Below, piece by piece: positions 53,382 through 62,435 of a stretch of DNA of 64,000 nt. Source of the DNA: Roseovarius sp. (GTDB lineage Bacteria; Pseudomonadota; Alphaproteobacteria; Rhodobacterales; Rhodobacteraceae); contig NZ_JALUXE010000034.1 in NCBI RefSeq assembly GCF_027019125.1, positions 124,001 to 188,000 of the forward strand. Reading direction: 5' to 3'. Made by a program: the position numbers and the translations under genes. Position 1 is the first letter of the stretch, and each line of letters opens with the position of its first letter. Below the pieces are notes generated by a model. It ran no database searches. It was given only the letters and a program-made list of their open reading frames with translations, and had not been told where the DNA came from.

Positions 53382-54344
53382 CTATCTGCTCCGCGTCAGT
53401 TCCAGAAACACATCCTGCAAATCCGCCTGTTCGGTTTTCACATCGCGGATGGTGATTCCTGCGGCACGGACAGCGGCAAGCACAGCTTCGGCAGGCGTCG
53501 CCCCGGATTTGTAGGAAATCGCCAGCGCGCCATCGCTGCGTCGCGTGACCGTAAGACCCTCACCCTGTGGCAGAAGCTCCGTAGGTTTGTCGGGCTGAAT
53601 GATCATCGTCTTGGCATCCAGCCGGCCCAAGAGATTGGCGGTACTGTCACGCGCCACGACCTCGCCCAGATTGATGATAGCGATCTCGTCACACATTTCC
53701 TCGGCCTCTTCGAGGTAATGGGTGGTGAGAATGATGGTCATGCCCTGCTGGTTCAGCCGCCGCACATTTTCCCACAGCATCTGGCGCAATTCGATGTCCA
53801 CACCGGCGGTCGGTTCGTCCAGCACGAGGATATGTGGATGATGCACCAGCGCCTTGCCCAGCAAAAGCCTGCGCCGCATACCCCCCGAAAGCGTGCGCGC
53901 ATAGGCCTCGGCCTTGTCCTCCAGCCCGATCAGGCGCAGGATCTCGTCGCTGCGGCGTTCGCGCCGGGGCACGCCGTAAAGCCCCGCCTGCACTTCGAGC
54001 GCGCCGCGCGGCGTGAAGAACGGATCGAGGTTCAGTTCCTGCGGCATGACTCCGATCGAGGCGCGGCTCTGACGCGGGTTGCGGTCCTGGTCAAAGCCCC
54101 AGATCGTCACCTGCCCCGCGGTTTTGATCACCAGCCCCGCCAGAATGTTGATCAGCGTCGATTTGCCCGCCCCATTCGGCCCCAACAAGCCGAAAACCGA
54201 CCCCTGCGGCACATCAAGGTCGATGCCCTTGAGCGCCTCTTTGGCGGGGCTGTTGCGCCCACCGCCATAAGTCTTGGTCAATCCGCGGATTTCAATGGCA
54301 TTGGACGCCATGCTGCTCTTGCCCCTCGGCTTGTGTTCACTCAT
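53382..54344 (-). CDS. ABC transporter ATP-binding protein, drug/ABC-2 export type
   Basis: A 320-residue ATPase of the CcmA/DrrA type. Walker [16 protein letters not shown], signature [20 protein letters not shown], Walker [14 protein letters not shown], switch His in [13 protein letters not shown]. The C-terminal about 90 residues form the extension typical of export ATPases. Substrate unknown; the partner permease is not adjacent, and the orphan ABC-2 permease at 38514 lies too far to call. The start is set at 54344 ([15 protein letters not shown]) with AGGTG before it. Confidence 0.88.
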   Translation of the reverse strand: MSEHKPRGKSSMASNAIEIRGLTKTYGGGRNSPAKEALKGIDLDVPQGSVFGLLGPNGAGKSTLINILAGLVIKTAGQVTIWGFDQDRNPRQSRASIGVMPQELNLDPFFTPRGALEVQAGLYGVPRRERRSDEILRLIGLEDKAEAYARTLSGGMRRRLLLGKALVHHPHILVLDEPTAGVDIELRQMLWENVRRLNQQGMTIILTTHYLEEAEEMCDEIAIINLGEVVARDSTANLLGRLDAKTMIIQPDKPTELLPQGEGLTVTRRSDGALAISYKSGATPAEAVLAAVRAAGITIRDVKTEQADLQDVFLELTRSR

Positions 54345-54385
54345 ATTCGCACCTAGTGGAAAGCACGGCAAAAGGAAACGCCCCG

Positions 54386-54565
54386 ATGGTAACGCAGGCC
54401 CCCGAAACCCGCATTGTGGACAGCTATCGTGTCGCCTGCGACGGGGGCGAAGGCGCCTTGGGCCATCCCCGCGTCTGGCTGCAGATCCCTCATGAGACGG
54501 GATTTGTCGAATGTCCCTATTGCGATGCCAAGCTGGTCCACAAGGATTTCGAGGGCAAGGTCTGA
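54386..54565 (+). CDS. zinc-finger CHCC domain protein
   Basis: A 59-residue protein with the CHCC zinc site: Cys in [19 protein letters not shown], His in ALGHP, and the pair [15 protein letters not shown]. It is the bacterial relative of the NDUFS6 accessory subunit of complex I; its role outside mitochondria is not settled. AAAGGAAACGCCCCG precedes the ATG at 54386; an in-frame upstream codon would add ten residues. It stands between the ABC gene (divergent) and polA. Confidence 0.85.
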   Translation: MVTQAPETRIVDSYRVACDGGEGALGHPRVWLQIPHETGFVECPYCDAKLVHKDFEGKV

Positions 54566-54644
54566 GCCATCGACCGGGCGCCCGGATCGGGCGTTGGGAT
54601 ATGAGTATTTACGCCAAGAAGAAGCCTGATCGGGAGGGCAATCC

Positions 54645-57449
54645 ATGTCATTCGGAAAAGGCTGTCACCTGCATCTGATCGACGGCTCGTCGTTCATCTT
54701 TCGCGCCTATCATGCGCTGCCGCCGCTCACCCGCAAATCCGACGGGCTGCCCATCGGGGCGGTGTCCGGCTTTTGCAACATGCTGCAACGCTATGTCGAA
54801 GGCAACAACGGCCATGACGCGCCCACGCATGTGGCGGTGATCTTTGACAAGGGCAGCCATACGTTCCGAAACGAGCTCTACCCCGATTACAAGGCCAACC
54901 GAGAGGCGATGCCCGAAGATCTGCGCCCGCAGATTCCACTGACGCGTGAGGCCACGCGCGCCTTCAACATCGCCTGCGAGGAAAAAGAGGGATTTGAGGC
55001 CGATGACATCATCGCCACGCTCGCCTGTCAGGCGCGCGATCTGGGTGGACGGGTCACGATCATCAGCTCTGACAAGGACCTGATGCAGCTTGTCGGCGAC
55101 GGGGTCGAGATGCTGGATGCGATGAAGAACCGGCGCATTGATGTCGAGGGCGTGCGCGAGAAATTCGGCGTGGCCCCGGACCGGGTGGTCGATGTGCAAG
55201 CCTTGGCCGGGGACAGCGTCGACAACGTGCCCGGGGCGCCGGGGATCGGGATCAAGACGGCGGCGCTCTTGATCAACGAGTTCGGCTCGCTCGAGGCGCT
55301 GCTCGACCGCGCCGAAGAAATCAAACAGCCCAAGCGGCGCGATACACTCATTGAGAAGCGCGCGCAGATCGAGATGTCCAAGCGCCTGGTGCAGTTGGAT
55401 TGCAAGACACCGCTCGACTTTACACTCGACGATCTCGAAGTCCGCGATCCCGATCCCGAGGTCTTGTTGGGTTTTCTGGCGCAGATGGAGTTTCGCACCC
55501 TGTCGAAACGCATTGCCGAGGCCTTGGGCAAGGAGGCTCCGACCATTCCCGAGCCTGTCGCGCGACCCTCGGATGACACGCCCGAACAAACGGCCGATTG
55601 GCCCGCAATAGAGCCTGATACATACCACTGTGTGTCGGATCGCGCAGCGCTGGACGCCTGGATCGCCACCATCCGCGCCCAGGGCTATGTCGCCTTCGAT
55701 ACCGAGACCACCTCGCTCAACGAGATGCAGGCCGATCTGGTGGGGATTTCGCTGGCCACGGCACCGGGCCAGGCCTGTTACATCCCGCTGGCGCACAAGG
55801 ACGGGACGGCGGATGACCTCTTTGGCTCGGACAAGCGGGCCGAGGGGCAATTGCCGCTGGAGGAGGTTCTGAAGGCCCTCAAACCCGTGCTCGAGGATGA
55901 GGCCATCCTCAAGATCGGGCAGAACATGAAATATGACGCCAAGGTTCTGGCCGCCCATGGCATCACCGTGGCCCCCATCGACGACACCATGCTGATGTCC
56001 TACGCGCTGCATGCCGGTCTGCATGGGCATAGCATGGACACACTCTCGGAGCGCTATCTGAGCCATAGTCCGATTCCGATCAAATCCCTGCTGGGCAGCG
56101 GCAAATCCGCCGTCACCTTTGACCGCGTGCCGGTCGCCGAGGCGGTCAAATATGCCGCCGAGGATGCCGATATCACGCTGCGCCTCTGGCTGACGTTCAA
56201 GCCGCAATTGCACCGTGCCCAGGTCACCACAGTCTACGAGACGCTGGAGCGCCCGTTGGTGCCGGTTCTGGCGCGGATGGAGCGGCACGGCGTCTTGGTC
56301 GACCGCGACACGCTGCGCGCCATGTCGGGCAAGTTCGCGCAGAAGATGGCAGCGCTCGAATCCGAGATTCACGAATTGGCGGGGCGCAGCTTCAACGTCG
56401 GATCACCCAAACAGTTGGGTGAGATTCTCTTTGACGAAATGGGTTTGCCGGGCGGGGAGAAGGGCAAGACAGGCGCCTATGCCACTGGTGCCGACGTGCT
56501 GGAGGATCTGGCAACCGAGCATGATCTGCCGGCGCGCGTGCTGGACTGGCGGCAGTTGAGCAAGCTCAAGTCCACCTACACCGACGCGCTTCAGGATCAC
56601 ATCGACCCGGACACAGGCCGGGTGCACACCTCCTATCTGCAAACCGGGGCCAGCACGGGGCGGTTTTCGTCATCCGATCCCAATCTGCAGAATATCCCCG
56701 TGCGCAGCGAAGAGGGGCGGCGCATCCGCGAGGCCTTTGTCGCCGCGCCCGGCAACCGGCTGGTCAGTCTCGATTACAGCCAGATCGAGCTTCGAATTCT
56801 GGCGCATATCGCAGGAATAGAAACACTCAAGCAAGCGTTCCGCGACGGGCATGACATCCACGCCATGACCGCGTCAGAAATGTTCAACGTGCCGCTTGAC
56901 CAGATGACGCCCGAGATTCGGCGACAGGCCAAGGCGATCAATTTCGGGGTGATCTATGGCATCTCCGGCTTTGGTCTTGCGCGCAACCTGCGCATCCCCA
57001 GAGGCGAGGCGCAGGGATTCATCGACCGCTACTTCGAACGGTTCCCGGGCATCAAGGATTACATGGACGCCACCATCGCCTTTGCCAAGGATCACGGCTA
57101 TGTCCAGACGCTGTTCGGGCGGAAAATCCATACGCCCGAGATCGCCGCCAAGGGCCCGCGCGCCGGGTTCGCCCGCCGCGCCGCGATCAACGCGCCGATA
57201 CAAGGCACGGCAGCAGACATCATCCGCCGCGCCATGATCCGCATGCCCGAGGCAATCGAGGGGCTGCCCTGCAAGATGCTCTTGCAGGTCCATGACGAAC
57301 TGATCTTTGAGGTGGCCGAGGCCAGCGTCGAGCGCCTGATCGACGCCGCACGCACGGTCATGCAGGGCGCGGCCCACCCCGCAGTGCACCTCGACGTGCC
57401 GCTCGTGGTGGATGCAGGCCATGGCAAAAACTGGGCCGAGGCCCACTAA
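54645..57449 (+). CDS. polA: DNA polymerase I
   Basis: A 934-residue replication and repair polymerase. Residues about 1-300 are the 5'-3' exonuclease (HLIDGSSFIFRAYHALPPL, FDKGSHTFRNELYPDYKANR, EADDIIATLA, SSDKDLMQL). Residues about 340-530 form a 3'-5' exonuclease-like domain that keeps the metal motif FDTETTSL (near 350). The polymerase domain follows with motif A SLDYSQIELRILAH (about 707), motif B RRQAKAINFGVIYGISGFG and motif C LLQVHDELIFEV (about 880). An in-frame GTG or ATG upstream is not needed; GGAGGG precedes this ATG. An integrase gene begins 230 bp later. Confidence 0.97.
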   Translation: MSFGKGCHLHLIDGSSFIFRAYHALPPLTRKSDGLPIGAVSGFCNMLQRYVEGNNGHDAPTHVAVIFDKGSHTFRNELYPDYKANREAMPEDLRPQIPLTREATRAFNIACEEKEGFEADDIIATLACQARDLGGRVTIISSDKDLMQLVGDGVEMLDAMKNRRIDVEGVREKFGVAPDRVVDVQALAGDSVDNVPGAPGIGIKTAALLINEFGSLEALLDRAEEIKQPKRRDTLIEKRAQIEMSKRLVQLDCKTPLDFTLDDLEVRDPDPEVLLGFLAQMEFRTLSKRIAEALGKEAPTIPEPVARPSDDTPEQTADWPAIEPDTYHCVSDRAALDAWIATIRAQGYVAFDTETTSLNEMQADLVGISLATAPGQACYIPLAHKDGTADDLFGSDKRAEGQLPLEEVLKALKPVLEDEAILKIGQNMKYDAKVLAAHGITVAPIDDTMLMSYALHAGLHGHSMDTLSERYLSHSPIPIKSLLGSGKSAVTFDRVPVAEAVKYAAEDADITLRLWLTFKPQLHRAQVTTVYETLERPLVPVLARMERHGVLVDRDTLRAMSGKFAQKMAALESEIHELAGRSFNVGSPKQLGEILFDEMGLPGGEKGKTGAYATGADVLEDLATEHDLPARVLDWRQLSKLKSTYTDALQDHIDPDTGRVHTSYLQTGASTGRFSSSDPNLQNIPVRSEEGRRIREAFVAAPGNRLVSLDYSQIELRILAHIAGIETLKQAFRDGHDIHAMTASEMFNVPLDQMTPEIRRQAKAINFGVIYGISGFGLARNLRIPRGEAQGFIDRYFERFPGIKDYMDATIAFAKDHGYVQTLFGRKIHTPEIAAKGPRAGFARRAAINAPIQGTAADIIRRAMIRMPEAIEGLPCKMLLQVHDELIFEVAEASVERLIDAARTVMQGAAHPAVHLDVPLVVDAGHGKNWAEAH

Positions 57450-57526
57450 GCGCCTTTGCGCGAATCTGGCATCAGCTGGACTGGTGTGGGCTGGATTTCC
57501 GACAGAAACGATCCCCTCGGGGATAG

Positions 57527-57541
57527 TGGTGCCCAGGAGAG
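57527..57541 (-). other. tRNA-Leu 3'-end-like fragment, possible attachment core
   Basis: On the minus strand the 15 bases CTCTCCTGGGCACCA match the acceptor stem and CCA end of an alphaproteobacterial tRNA-Leu. No complete tRNA is present. It sits 138 bp before the integrase start, flanked by the small palindromes ATCCCC/GGGGAT (57511-57524) and GGCGGA/TCCGCC (57552-57572). It may be the attachment core of the island starting here; a chance match of 15 bases is possible. Confidence 0.45.
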
Positions 57542-57678
57542 AATTATCGGTGGCGGAGACGCGATTTCCGCCGCCCTGAAAAAGCTCCCACTTCTTCGGC
57601 ACTTGGAGCTTAATCGGGTCGAAAAACCAAGGATGACCCGCGGCTCCGTTGTGTGGCAAACTGTGGAGCAAAATTTCC

Positions 57679-59124
57679 ATGAGCGTATCCAATTGTGTCG
57701 ACGGCGTCGAGCGCCGCGGCAGTATCTACTACCTGCGCTGGCGGGTTCCTGCGGAGTTCCGCACCGTAGAGTCCCGGACTGAGATCAATCAGTCCTTGAA
57801 GACCTGCGACGAAGCAGAGGCGAGAGCTGCTGCCTTCCTGAAAAAGAACGCGCTTCGAAAGCTTTGGAAGGCCCGCCTGCTGCAAGCAAACGAGGGCCCC
57901 TCGGCAGAGGCTTTCGAAGCTGCGGTGGCGCTGCTTGACGACCTTCAGCTACCCTATATTCCGGTCCAAGGCCTCTTGGCCGGGCCGCTCGAGGAGCTGG
58001 TCGCCAGGATCGAGAAGCTCGATGGCATTTCTGCAGACTCGCCCGTAATACCTGCGGCACTCGGGGTCTGCGACGTCCCCCATATAAAGATCCGCGATAT
58101 GCCAAAGATCATGGAGGAGCGATGGGAGCACAAGGTGAAAGGGAAGCACCAGGATCAGATGCGGCAATGGCGCAACCGCTACAAGCACGCCGCACGGATC
58201 TTCTCTGAGGTCGTCTCGAACAAGAACGTGCATGAGATCACCGAGGACGACGCACGGCGATACTACAATCATTGGCAAAATAGAGTGAATTCCGGGAGCA
58301 TCTCGGATGACCAGGCCATCAAGCGCCTTCGCTATCTGAGGCAAATGATTGCCGAGTTTCATGAGCTTGCAGGGACACTTCCGAGCCAGATTTTCAATCC
58401 GGTCGCCGGGTTCAAGATCAAACCGAGGCCGAAGAAGGAAAGATCCTCGAACCAAGGAGGGAAGCCCGCGCTTCCCGTCGCATGGGTGCGAGACCTTGTC
58501 AGCGGCAGACTGACCGAAGCGATCGAAACCGATGAGCGCGTCGATATCGGGATTGTCGCTGCCGAAACGGGATGTCGGCAGACTGAGATCGTTCACGTTC
58601 CGCCCGAGGACATCATCCTCAACCATCCTATCCCACACTTACGTATTAGGTATGTCGAAGAGGGAGAGCACGCCCGCGACATCAAGAATCTCGCATCCAT
58701 CAGGCTCGTTCCGCTCCTCGGCGCTGCACTCGAAGTAATGCGTCGCCATCCCGAGGGTTTCTACCGTTATCGATCTAAAGGCAGCTTCTCAGGTGACATC
58801 AATAAATTCATGAGGGACAATGGGCTCTTCCCCCCGCATCCCGAAGGTGGAAAGCGCTATACCTTCGGCGGCACGAGGCACACGTGGGAAGAACGCGGTC
58901 GGGCTGCAGGCATGACAAATGAGGAACGCGCATTTCTCCTCGGCCATTCCGTCGGCAAGCTTCGTGGACGCCCGGTCTATGGCGACGGGCCGGAACTCAG
59001 GCTTCGCGCACTTTATGCCGAGCTGGTCGCCTTCCCCACGGACACGTGGCAACCGCGCCCACACGCAGAGATTTGGAGCCTTATCGAGGCCGAATTCAAG
59101 GCCCAGGGGTACCGGGTCGAGTAA
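57679..59124 (+). CDS. tyrosine site-specific recombinase (phage-type integrase)
   Basis: A 481-residue integrase. The N-terminal part has an arm/core-binding layout (RRGSIYYLRWRVPAEFRTV, then RQWRNRYKHAARIFSEVV). The catalytic domain shows Arg I in AAETGCRQTEIVHV, the second basic cluster in GGTRHTWEERGRAAGM, LLGHSVGKLRG and the nucleophilic Tyr in RPVYGDGPEL. In GGTRHTW the usual first His of HxxR is replaced by Gly. The start at 57679 (MSVSNCVDGVERRG) is the preferred Met. It opens a region that differs in content from the polA backbone and is read away from polA. Confidence 0.9.
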   Translation: MSVSNCVDGVERRGSIYYLRWRVPAEFRTVESRTEINQSLKTCDEAEARAAAFLKKNALRKLWKARLLQANEGPSAEAFEAAVALLDDLQLPYIPVQGLLAGPLEELVARIEKLDGISADSPVIPAALGVCDVPHIKIRDMPKIMEERWEHKVKGKHQDQMRQWRNRYKHAARIFSEVVSNKNVHEITEDDARRYYNHWQNRVNSGSISDDQAIKRLRYLRQMIAEFHELAGTLPSQIFNPVAGFKIKPRPKKERSSNQGGKPALPVAWVRDLVSGRLTEAIETDERVDIGIVAAETGCRQTEIVHVPPEDIILNHPIPHLRIRYVEEGEHARDIKNLASIRLVPLLGAALEVMRRHPEGFYRYRSKGSFSGDINKFMRDNGLFPPHPEGGKRYTFGGTRHTWEERGRAAGMTNEERAFLLGHSVGKLRGRPVYGDGPELRLRALYAELVAFPTDTWQPRPHAEIWSLIEAEFKAQGYRVE

Positions 59125-59142
59125 GCCTTTTCCGATCATTTC

Positions 59143-59186
59143 GAAACGATCCGACCTCCTCCGCAGGAAAGAGGAAGGATCGTTTC
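59143..59186 (+). promoter_or_regulatory. long hairpin covering the ribosome-binding site of the 56-residue gene
   Basis: GAAACGATCC (59143-59152) pairs exactly with GGATCGTTTC (59177-59186), ending one base before the ATG. Inner CCTC bases can pair with GAGG, so the Shine-Dalgarno GAGGAAGG (59171-59178) would be buried. It follows the integrase stop by 18 bp, so it could end integrase transcription in part or control translation of the small gene (inference). Confidence 0.6.
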
Positions 59187-59357
59187 ATGACCCAAGAAAG
59201 GCTCGAAGCCGCATACAAGAGAATCTTGGAAATCCTCCGCGCCCGACCGGAGGATGGTCGCAAGCTCGTGCCTATCGCGCAGCACTTGGAACGCGAGCTT
59301 CAGGCTATCCGGAGCGAGGAATACGATTACGAACGCTACATGCGAATGGGAGCCTGA
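59187..59357 (+). CDS. small hypothetical protein, 56 residues, downstream of integrase
   Basis: The sequence MTQERLEAAYKRILEILRAR to EEYDYERYMRMGA is strongly helical and charged, with repeated Glu/Arg/Leu. It resembles no family I know; a recombination directionality factor or a small coiled-coil partner of the integrase are guesses. GAGGAAGG stands about eight bases before the ATG, inside a long hairpin. It shares the integrase transcript if that hairpin is read through. Confidence 0.6.
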   Translation: MTQERLEAAYKRILEILRARPEDGRKLVPIAQHLERELQAIRSEEYDYERYMRMGA

Positions 59358-59818
59358 GAGATGGGATTTCTGCTCGCGCGGAGCTTTCACGTCTCAGCTT
59401 CAGGGCCGACGAGGGTCCTACAAACTGCCGCCGCATAGGTGGTTCCCCGCCGTGATTTTTGGGACTCGAGCTACCGACGCGACCGGCCCAAACCAGCCAT
59501 GGCCGCTGTCGTCAATCGCTGCGCTGCAGCTTCACCAGACCGGACTTTCACTGCAGATGCATGATCTCGGTGCCATCGACCTCACAGCTTGCAGCAAAGC
59601 CTGCCGTTCGGCCAACGGCCGTGAAGGTCTGCTTCCCACCCGTTAGCAGACTTTAGGAGGCGCTTGTACACAAAAACGCACACTGGACGCCGTAACACCT
59701 TGATAGCGAATCAAAATCGCTCCTTGGGTTTAATTCAAGACCGACGCGATTGCCGAACGGAGTGGCCGAACCCGGGGGGCTGACATCCAACGTCTACACC
59801 CTCTGCTGCCATCATTTC
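59358..59818. other. gene-free stretch after the integrase module
   Basis: About 460 bp without a convincing gene. An open frame of about 130 codons at 59254-59646 on the plus strand overlaps the small gene, lacks a ribosome-binding site and has no protein-like pattern. The stretch holds GTTCGGCC-AA-CGGCCG-type inverted bases near 59607 and AGCGA-N7-TCGCT near 59706. It may be degraded DNA left by insertions or contain the 3' region of the VIT gene. Confidence 0.5.
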
Positions 59819-60520
59819 CTACCCGACAGTCACACCAAAGATTGTGCCGACTGCCGCTGTCGCGGCCATCGCGAGGGCGCCCCAGAGCGTGACCCTGGCG
59901 GCCCCTCGCGCGACGCCAGCGCCGCCCGCCGAGGCGCCCAGTCCACCGAGAACCGCGAGGCCAATGATCGTCGATGCTGCCACCAAGAGCGCGATCAACG
60001 TTTCCGGCACGAGCAGCACCACGATCAGTGGAAGCACCGCGCCGACGGCAAAAGTCAGCGCCGAAACCAATGCCGCCTGGACCGGGCGGGCCGTCACGGT
60101 CTCGGAAATGCCCAGCTCGTCGCGCGCATGCGACCCAAGCGCGTCTCGCTCGGTCAGTTGAACCGCGACCTTCTCGGCCAGATCCCGATCAAGACCTCGA
60201 TCGACATAGATCAGGGTTAGTTCCTCAAGCTCAGCCTCCGGTGTTTCCTCAAGTTCGCGCGTTTCGCGCGCAAGGTCGGCTTGCTCGGCGTCGGTCTGGG
60301 AACTGACTGACACGTACTCGCCTGCAGCCATCGACATCGCACCGGCCACGAGCCCGGCCAACCCCGCGATCAGGACCTCGGGCTTTTCGGACCCCGCTGC
60401 GGCGACGCCGACGATAAGGCTCGCGGTCGAGACGAGACCGTCATTGGCCCCAAGTACGGCCGCCCGCAGCCAGCCGATGCGGTGCACCATGTGGATTTCG
60501 GAATGCGAGAGACGGCTCAT
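59819..60520 (-). CDS. VIT1/CCC1-family iron/manganese transporter
   Basis: A 233-residue membrane protein of the vacuolar-iron-transporter family: LRAAVLGANDGLVSTASLIVGVAAAG (first helix with metal-site Asp), LVAGAMSMAAGEYVSVSSQTDAEQAD, then a cytosolic helix pair, and a C-terminal hydrophobic half with ALTFAVGAVLPLIVVLL. VIT proteins carry Fe2+ or Mn2+ out of the cytosol. It overlaps the P1B ATPase stop by four bases, so the two are translated together. Unlike MbfA it has no ferritin domain. Confidence 0.93.
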   Translation of the reverse strand: MSRLSHSEIHMVHRIGWLRAAVLGANDGLVSTASLIVGVAAAGSEKPEVLIAGLAGLVAGAMSMAAGEYVSVSSQTDAEQADLARETRELEETPEAELEELTLIYVDRGLDRDLAEKVAVQLTERDALGSHARDELGISETVTARPVQAALVSALTFAVGAVLPLIVVLLVPETLIALLVAASTIIGLAVLGGLGASAGGAGVARGAARVTLWGALAMAATAAVGTIFGVTVG

Positions 60521-62430
60521 GGCGTGGCTCCTTGAACAATGTCGGCCTGCCCTGACGTTGCGGGCTGTGGTTTGGCCATAGCAGGCTCATGCGGCACAAT
60601 GCGCAGCGCCCGCAGGGCGTTGAGGATCACGGCGACGTCTATCACCTCCTGTAGAAGCGCTCCCTGCACAGGGGTGAGGTAGCCGAAGGCGGCGGCAATC
60701 ATGCCAAGAACCGAAAGGCCGATCCCGGCGACAACACTTTCGACGGCGATCCGCCGGGACGCGCGGGCGATCTCGATGCCGGGCCCAAGCCGGTCGATCC
60801 GGTCGACAAGCAGCACCACGTCAGCGGCCTCGGCGGAGGCAGCGGCGCCCCGAGCACCCATGGCCACACCGACATCGGCTGCCGCGAGTGCCGGCGCGTC
60901 GTTCACGCCGTCGCCCACCATCATGACGGGTCCGTGCTTGCGCTCTGTGAGAACAAGGAGAACTTTCTGATCCGGCGTCAGCCCGGCGCGCAGACCGTCG
61001 AGACCCAGCCCCTCGGTCACGCGCTCGGCCACATCTGCGCGGTCGCCTGTGGCCAACAGGATACGCCCGATACCCTCGCGGCGCAGACCTTCCAGCATGA
61101 CGCCCGCGCCCTCGCGCAATGGGTCGGACATCACCAGATGCCCGACCATGTGTCCATCGACCGCTACGGCGACAAGGACCGATCCGGCGCTCTTGGCGGT
61201 GGCGGGGTGATCGCCCGTCATCCGCCCAACCCGGGACGCCACGAAACCGTCGCCGCCGACGATCACGCTGCGGCCCTCGACATGGCCCACGACCCCTTCC
61301 CCCGGAAACTCGGCAACCTCGGACGGCACGGGCAGCGTTAAGCCCTGCGCCTTCGCGGCGGCGACGACGGCCTGTGCCACTGGGTGCTTGGAGGCCTGAT
61401 CGAGGGATGCCGCAAAGAGCAGGATGTCGTCCTCGTCCATGCCATCCGCACTATTTATCGACACGATCTTCGGGCGGCCATCCGTCAGCGTTCCGGTTTT
61501 GTCGAGGATGAGCGTGCGGATCCGCGCCATCGTTTCGAGTGGCCCCGCGCCCTTGATCAGCACGCCGAAATGCGCGGCTCGCGACAGGCCCGCGACCAGC
61601 GCCACAGGAACGGCGAGGATCAGCGGACAGGGCGTCGCCACGACCAGAACGGCGACGGCCCGGATGGGGTCGCCGGTGAACCACCAGGCAGCGAAGGCTA
61701 TGGTCACGGTGACGGCCAGGAATCCCAGAGACCATCGGTCGGCCAGCCGTGACATCGGTGCCTTGGACGCCTGCGCCTCCTCGACCAGTCTGACGATTCC
61801 GGCATAGGTGCTGTCCTTGGCCTCGCGGGTCGCCGTGACGTCGAAAGCCTCGCCTGCATTGGTAGAGCCGCTCATGGCCTCGGCCCCGCGTGCAAGCCGC
61901 ACCGGTAGCGACTCGCCGGTCAGCGCCGAAGTATCGACAAAGGCCGCGTCAGAGGCCACCGTGCCGTCCACCGGCACCACGTCGCCCTGACGGATCAGCA
62001 GCCGATCGCCGGGAGCGATTTCCTCAAGCGGTATATCTTCGAGGCCGCCATTGCGATGCCGTGTCGCTGTCCGCGGAACTCGGGACAACAGGTCGTGCAT
62101 CTCGTGCCGGGCGCGGCCTTCTGCGAAGCTTTCGAGGAAGGTGCCACCGGAATACATCACCGCGACGACCGCCGCGGCGAGAGTCTCACCGAAGACGAGC
62201 GCGGCAGTCATCGACAGCGCTGCGACGATATCGAGGCCCACCTCGCCGCGTCCAATGCTGCGCAGGATCTCGACTGTGAGCGCGGCAAGGGCTGGAACAA
62301 CCCCGGCGAACCAGACGATGTTCGCGATGTCGCGCCTGCCAGCGAAATAGAATGCAAGACCCGCGATCAGACCAATCACGGCCAGAAGCAGAATTGCGGT
62401 CTTGAAGCGATCGGTGCGGGTCTGGTCCAT
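60517..62430 (-). CDS. P1B-type heavy-metal ATPase with a TPCPL motif
   Basis: A 637-residue P-type ATPase. Phosphorylation site LILDKTGTLTDG, TSALTGESLPV, MMVGDGVNDAPALAAADVG and SKHPVAQAVV are all intact. The metal-site helix reads VVATPCPLILAVPVAL, with TPC in place of the CPC of ZntA/CopA, as in P1B-5-like (Ni/Fe) or related subgroups. There is no N-terminal HMA domain; the first helices follow a short polar N-terminus. With the VIT transporter it likely exports a divalent metal such as Fe, Ni, Co or Mn. It is six bases after apbE. Confidence 0.92.
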   Translation of the reverse strand: MDQTRTDRFKTAILLLAVIGLIAGLAFYFAGRRDIANIVWFAGVVPALAALTVEILRSIGRGEVGLDIVAALSMTAALVFGETLAAAVVAVMYSGGTFLESFAEGRARHEMHDLLSRVPRTATRHRNGGLEDIPLEEIAPGDRLLIRQGDVVPVDGTVASDAAFVDTSALTGESLPVRLARGAEAMSGSTNAGEAFDVTATREAKDSTYAGIVRLVEEAQASKAPMSRLADRWSLGFLAVTVTIAFAAWWFTGDPIRAVAVLVVATPCPLILAVPVALVAGLSRAAHFGVLIKGAGPLETMARIRTLILDKTGTLTDGRPKIVSINSADGMDEDDILLFAASLDQASKHPVAQAVVAAAKAQGLTLPVPSEVAEFPGEGVVGHVEGRSVIVGGDGFVASRVGRMTGDHPATAKSAGSVLVAVAVDGHMVGHLVMSDPLREGAGVMLEGLRREGIGRILLATGDRADVAERVTEGLGLDGLRAGLTPDQKVLLVLTERKHGPVMMVGDGVNDAPALAAADVGVAMGARGAAASAEAADVVLLVDRIDRLGPGIEIARASRRIAVESVVAGIGLSVLGMIAAAFGYLTPVQGALLQEVIDVAVILNALRALRIVPHEPAMAKPQPATSGQADIVQGATP

Positions 62431-62435
62431 TCGGC

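Noticed and set aside
54648..56372. Open frame of about 570 codons on the minus strand
   Set aside because: Antisense to polA; an effect of GC-rich codon third positions.
57511..57572. A complete tRNA-Leu gene at the start of the island
   Set aside because: Only the last 15 bases match; the bases that should form the T-loop and anticodon arm do not fit.
59254..59646. Open frame of 130 codons after the integrase
   Set aside because: It overlaps the better supported 56-residue gene in another frame, has no ribosome-binding site and no domain.
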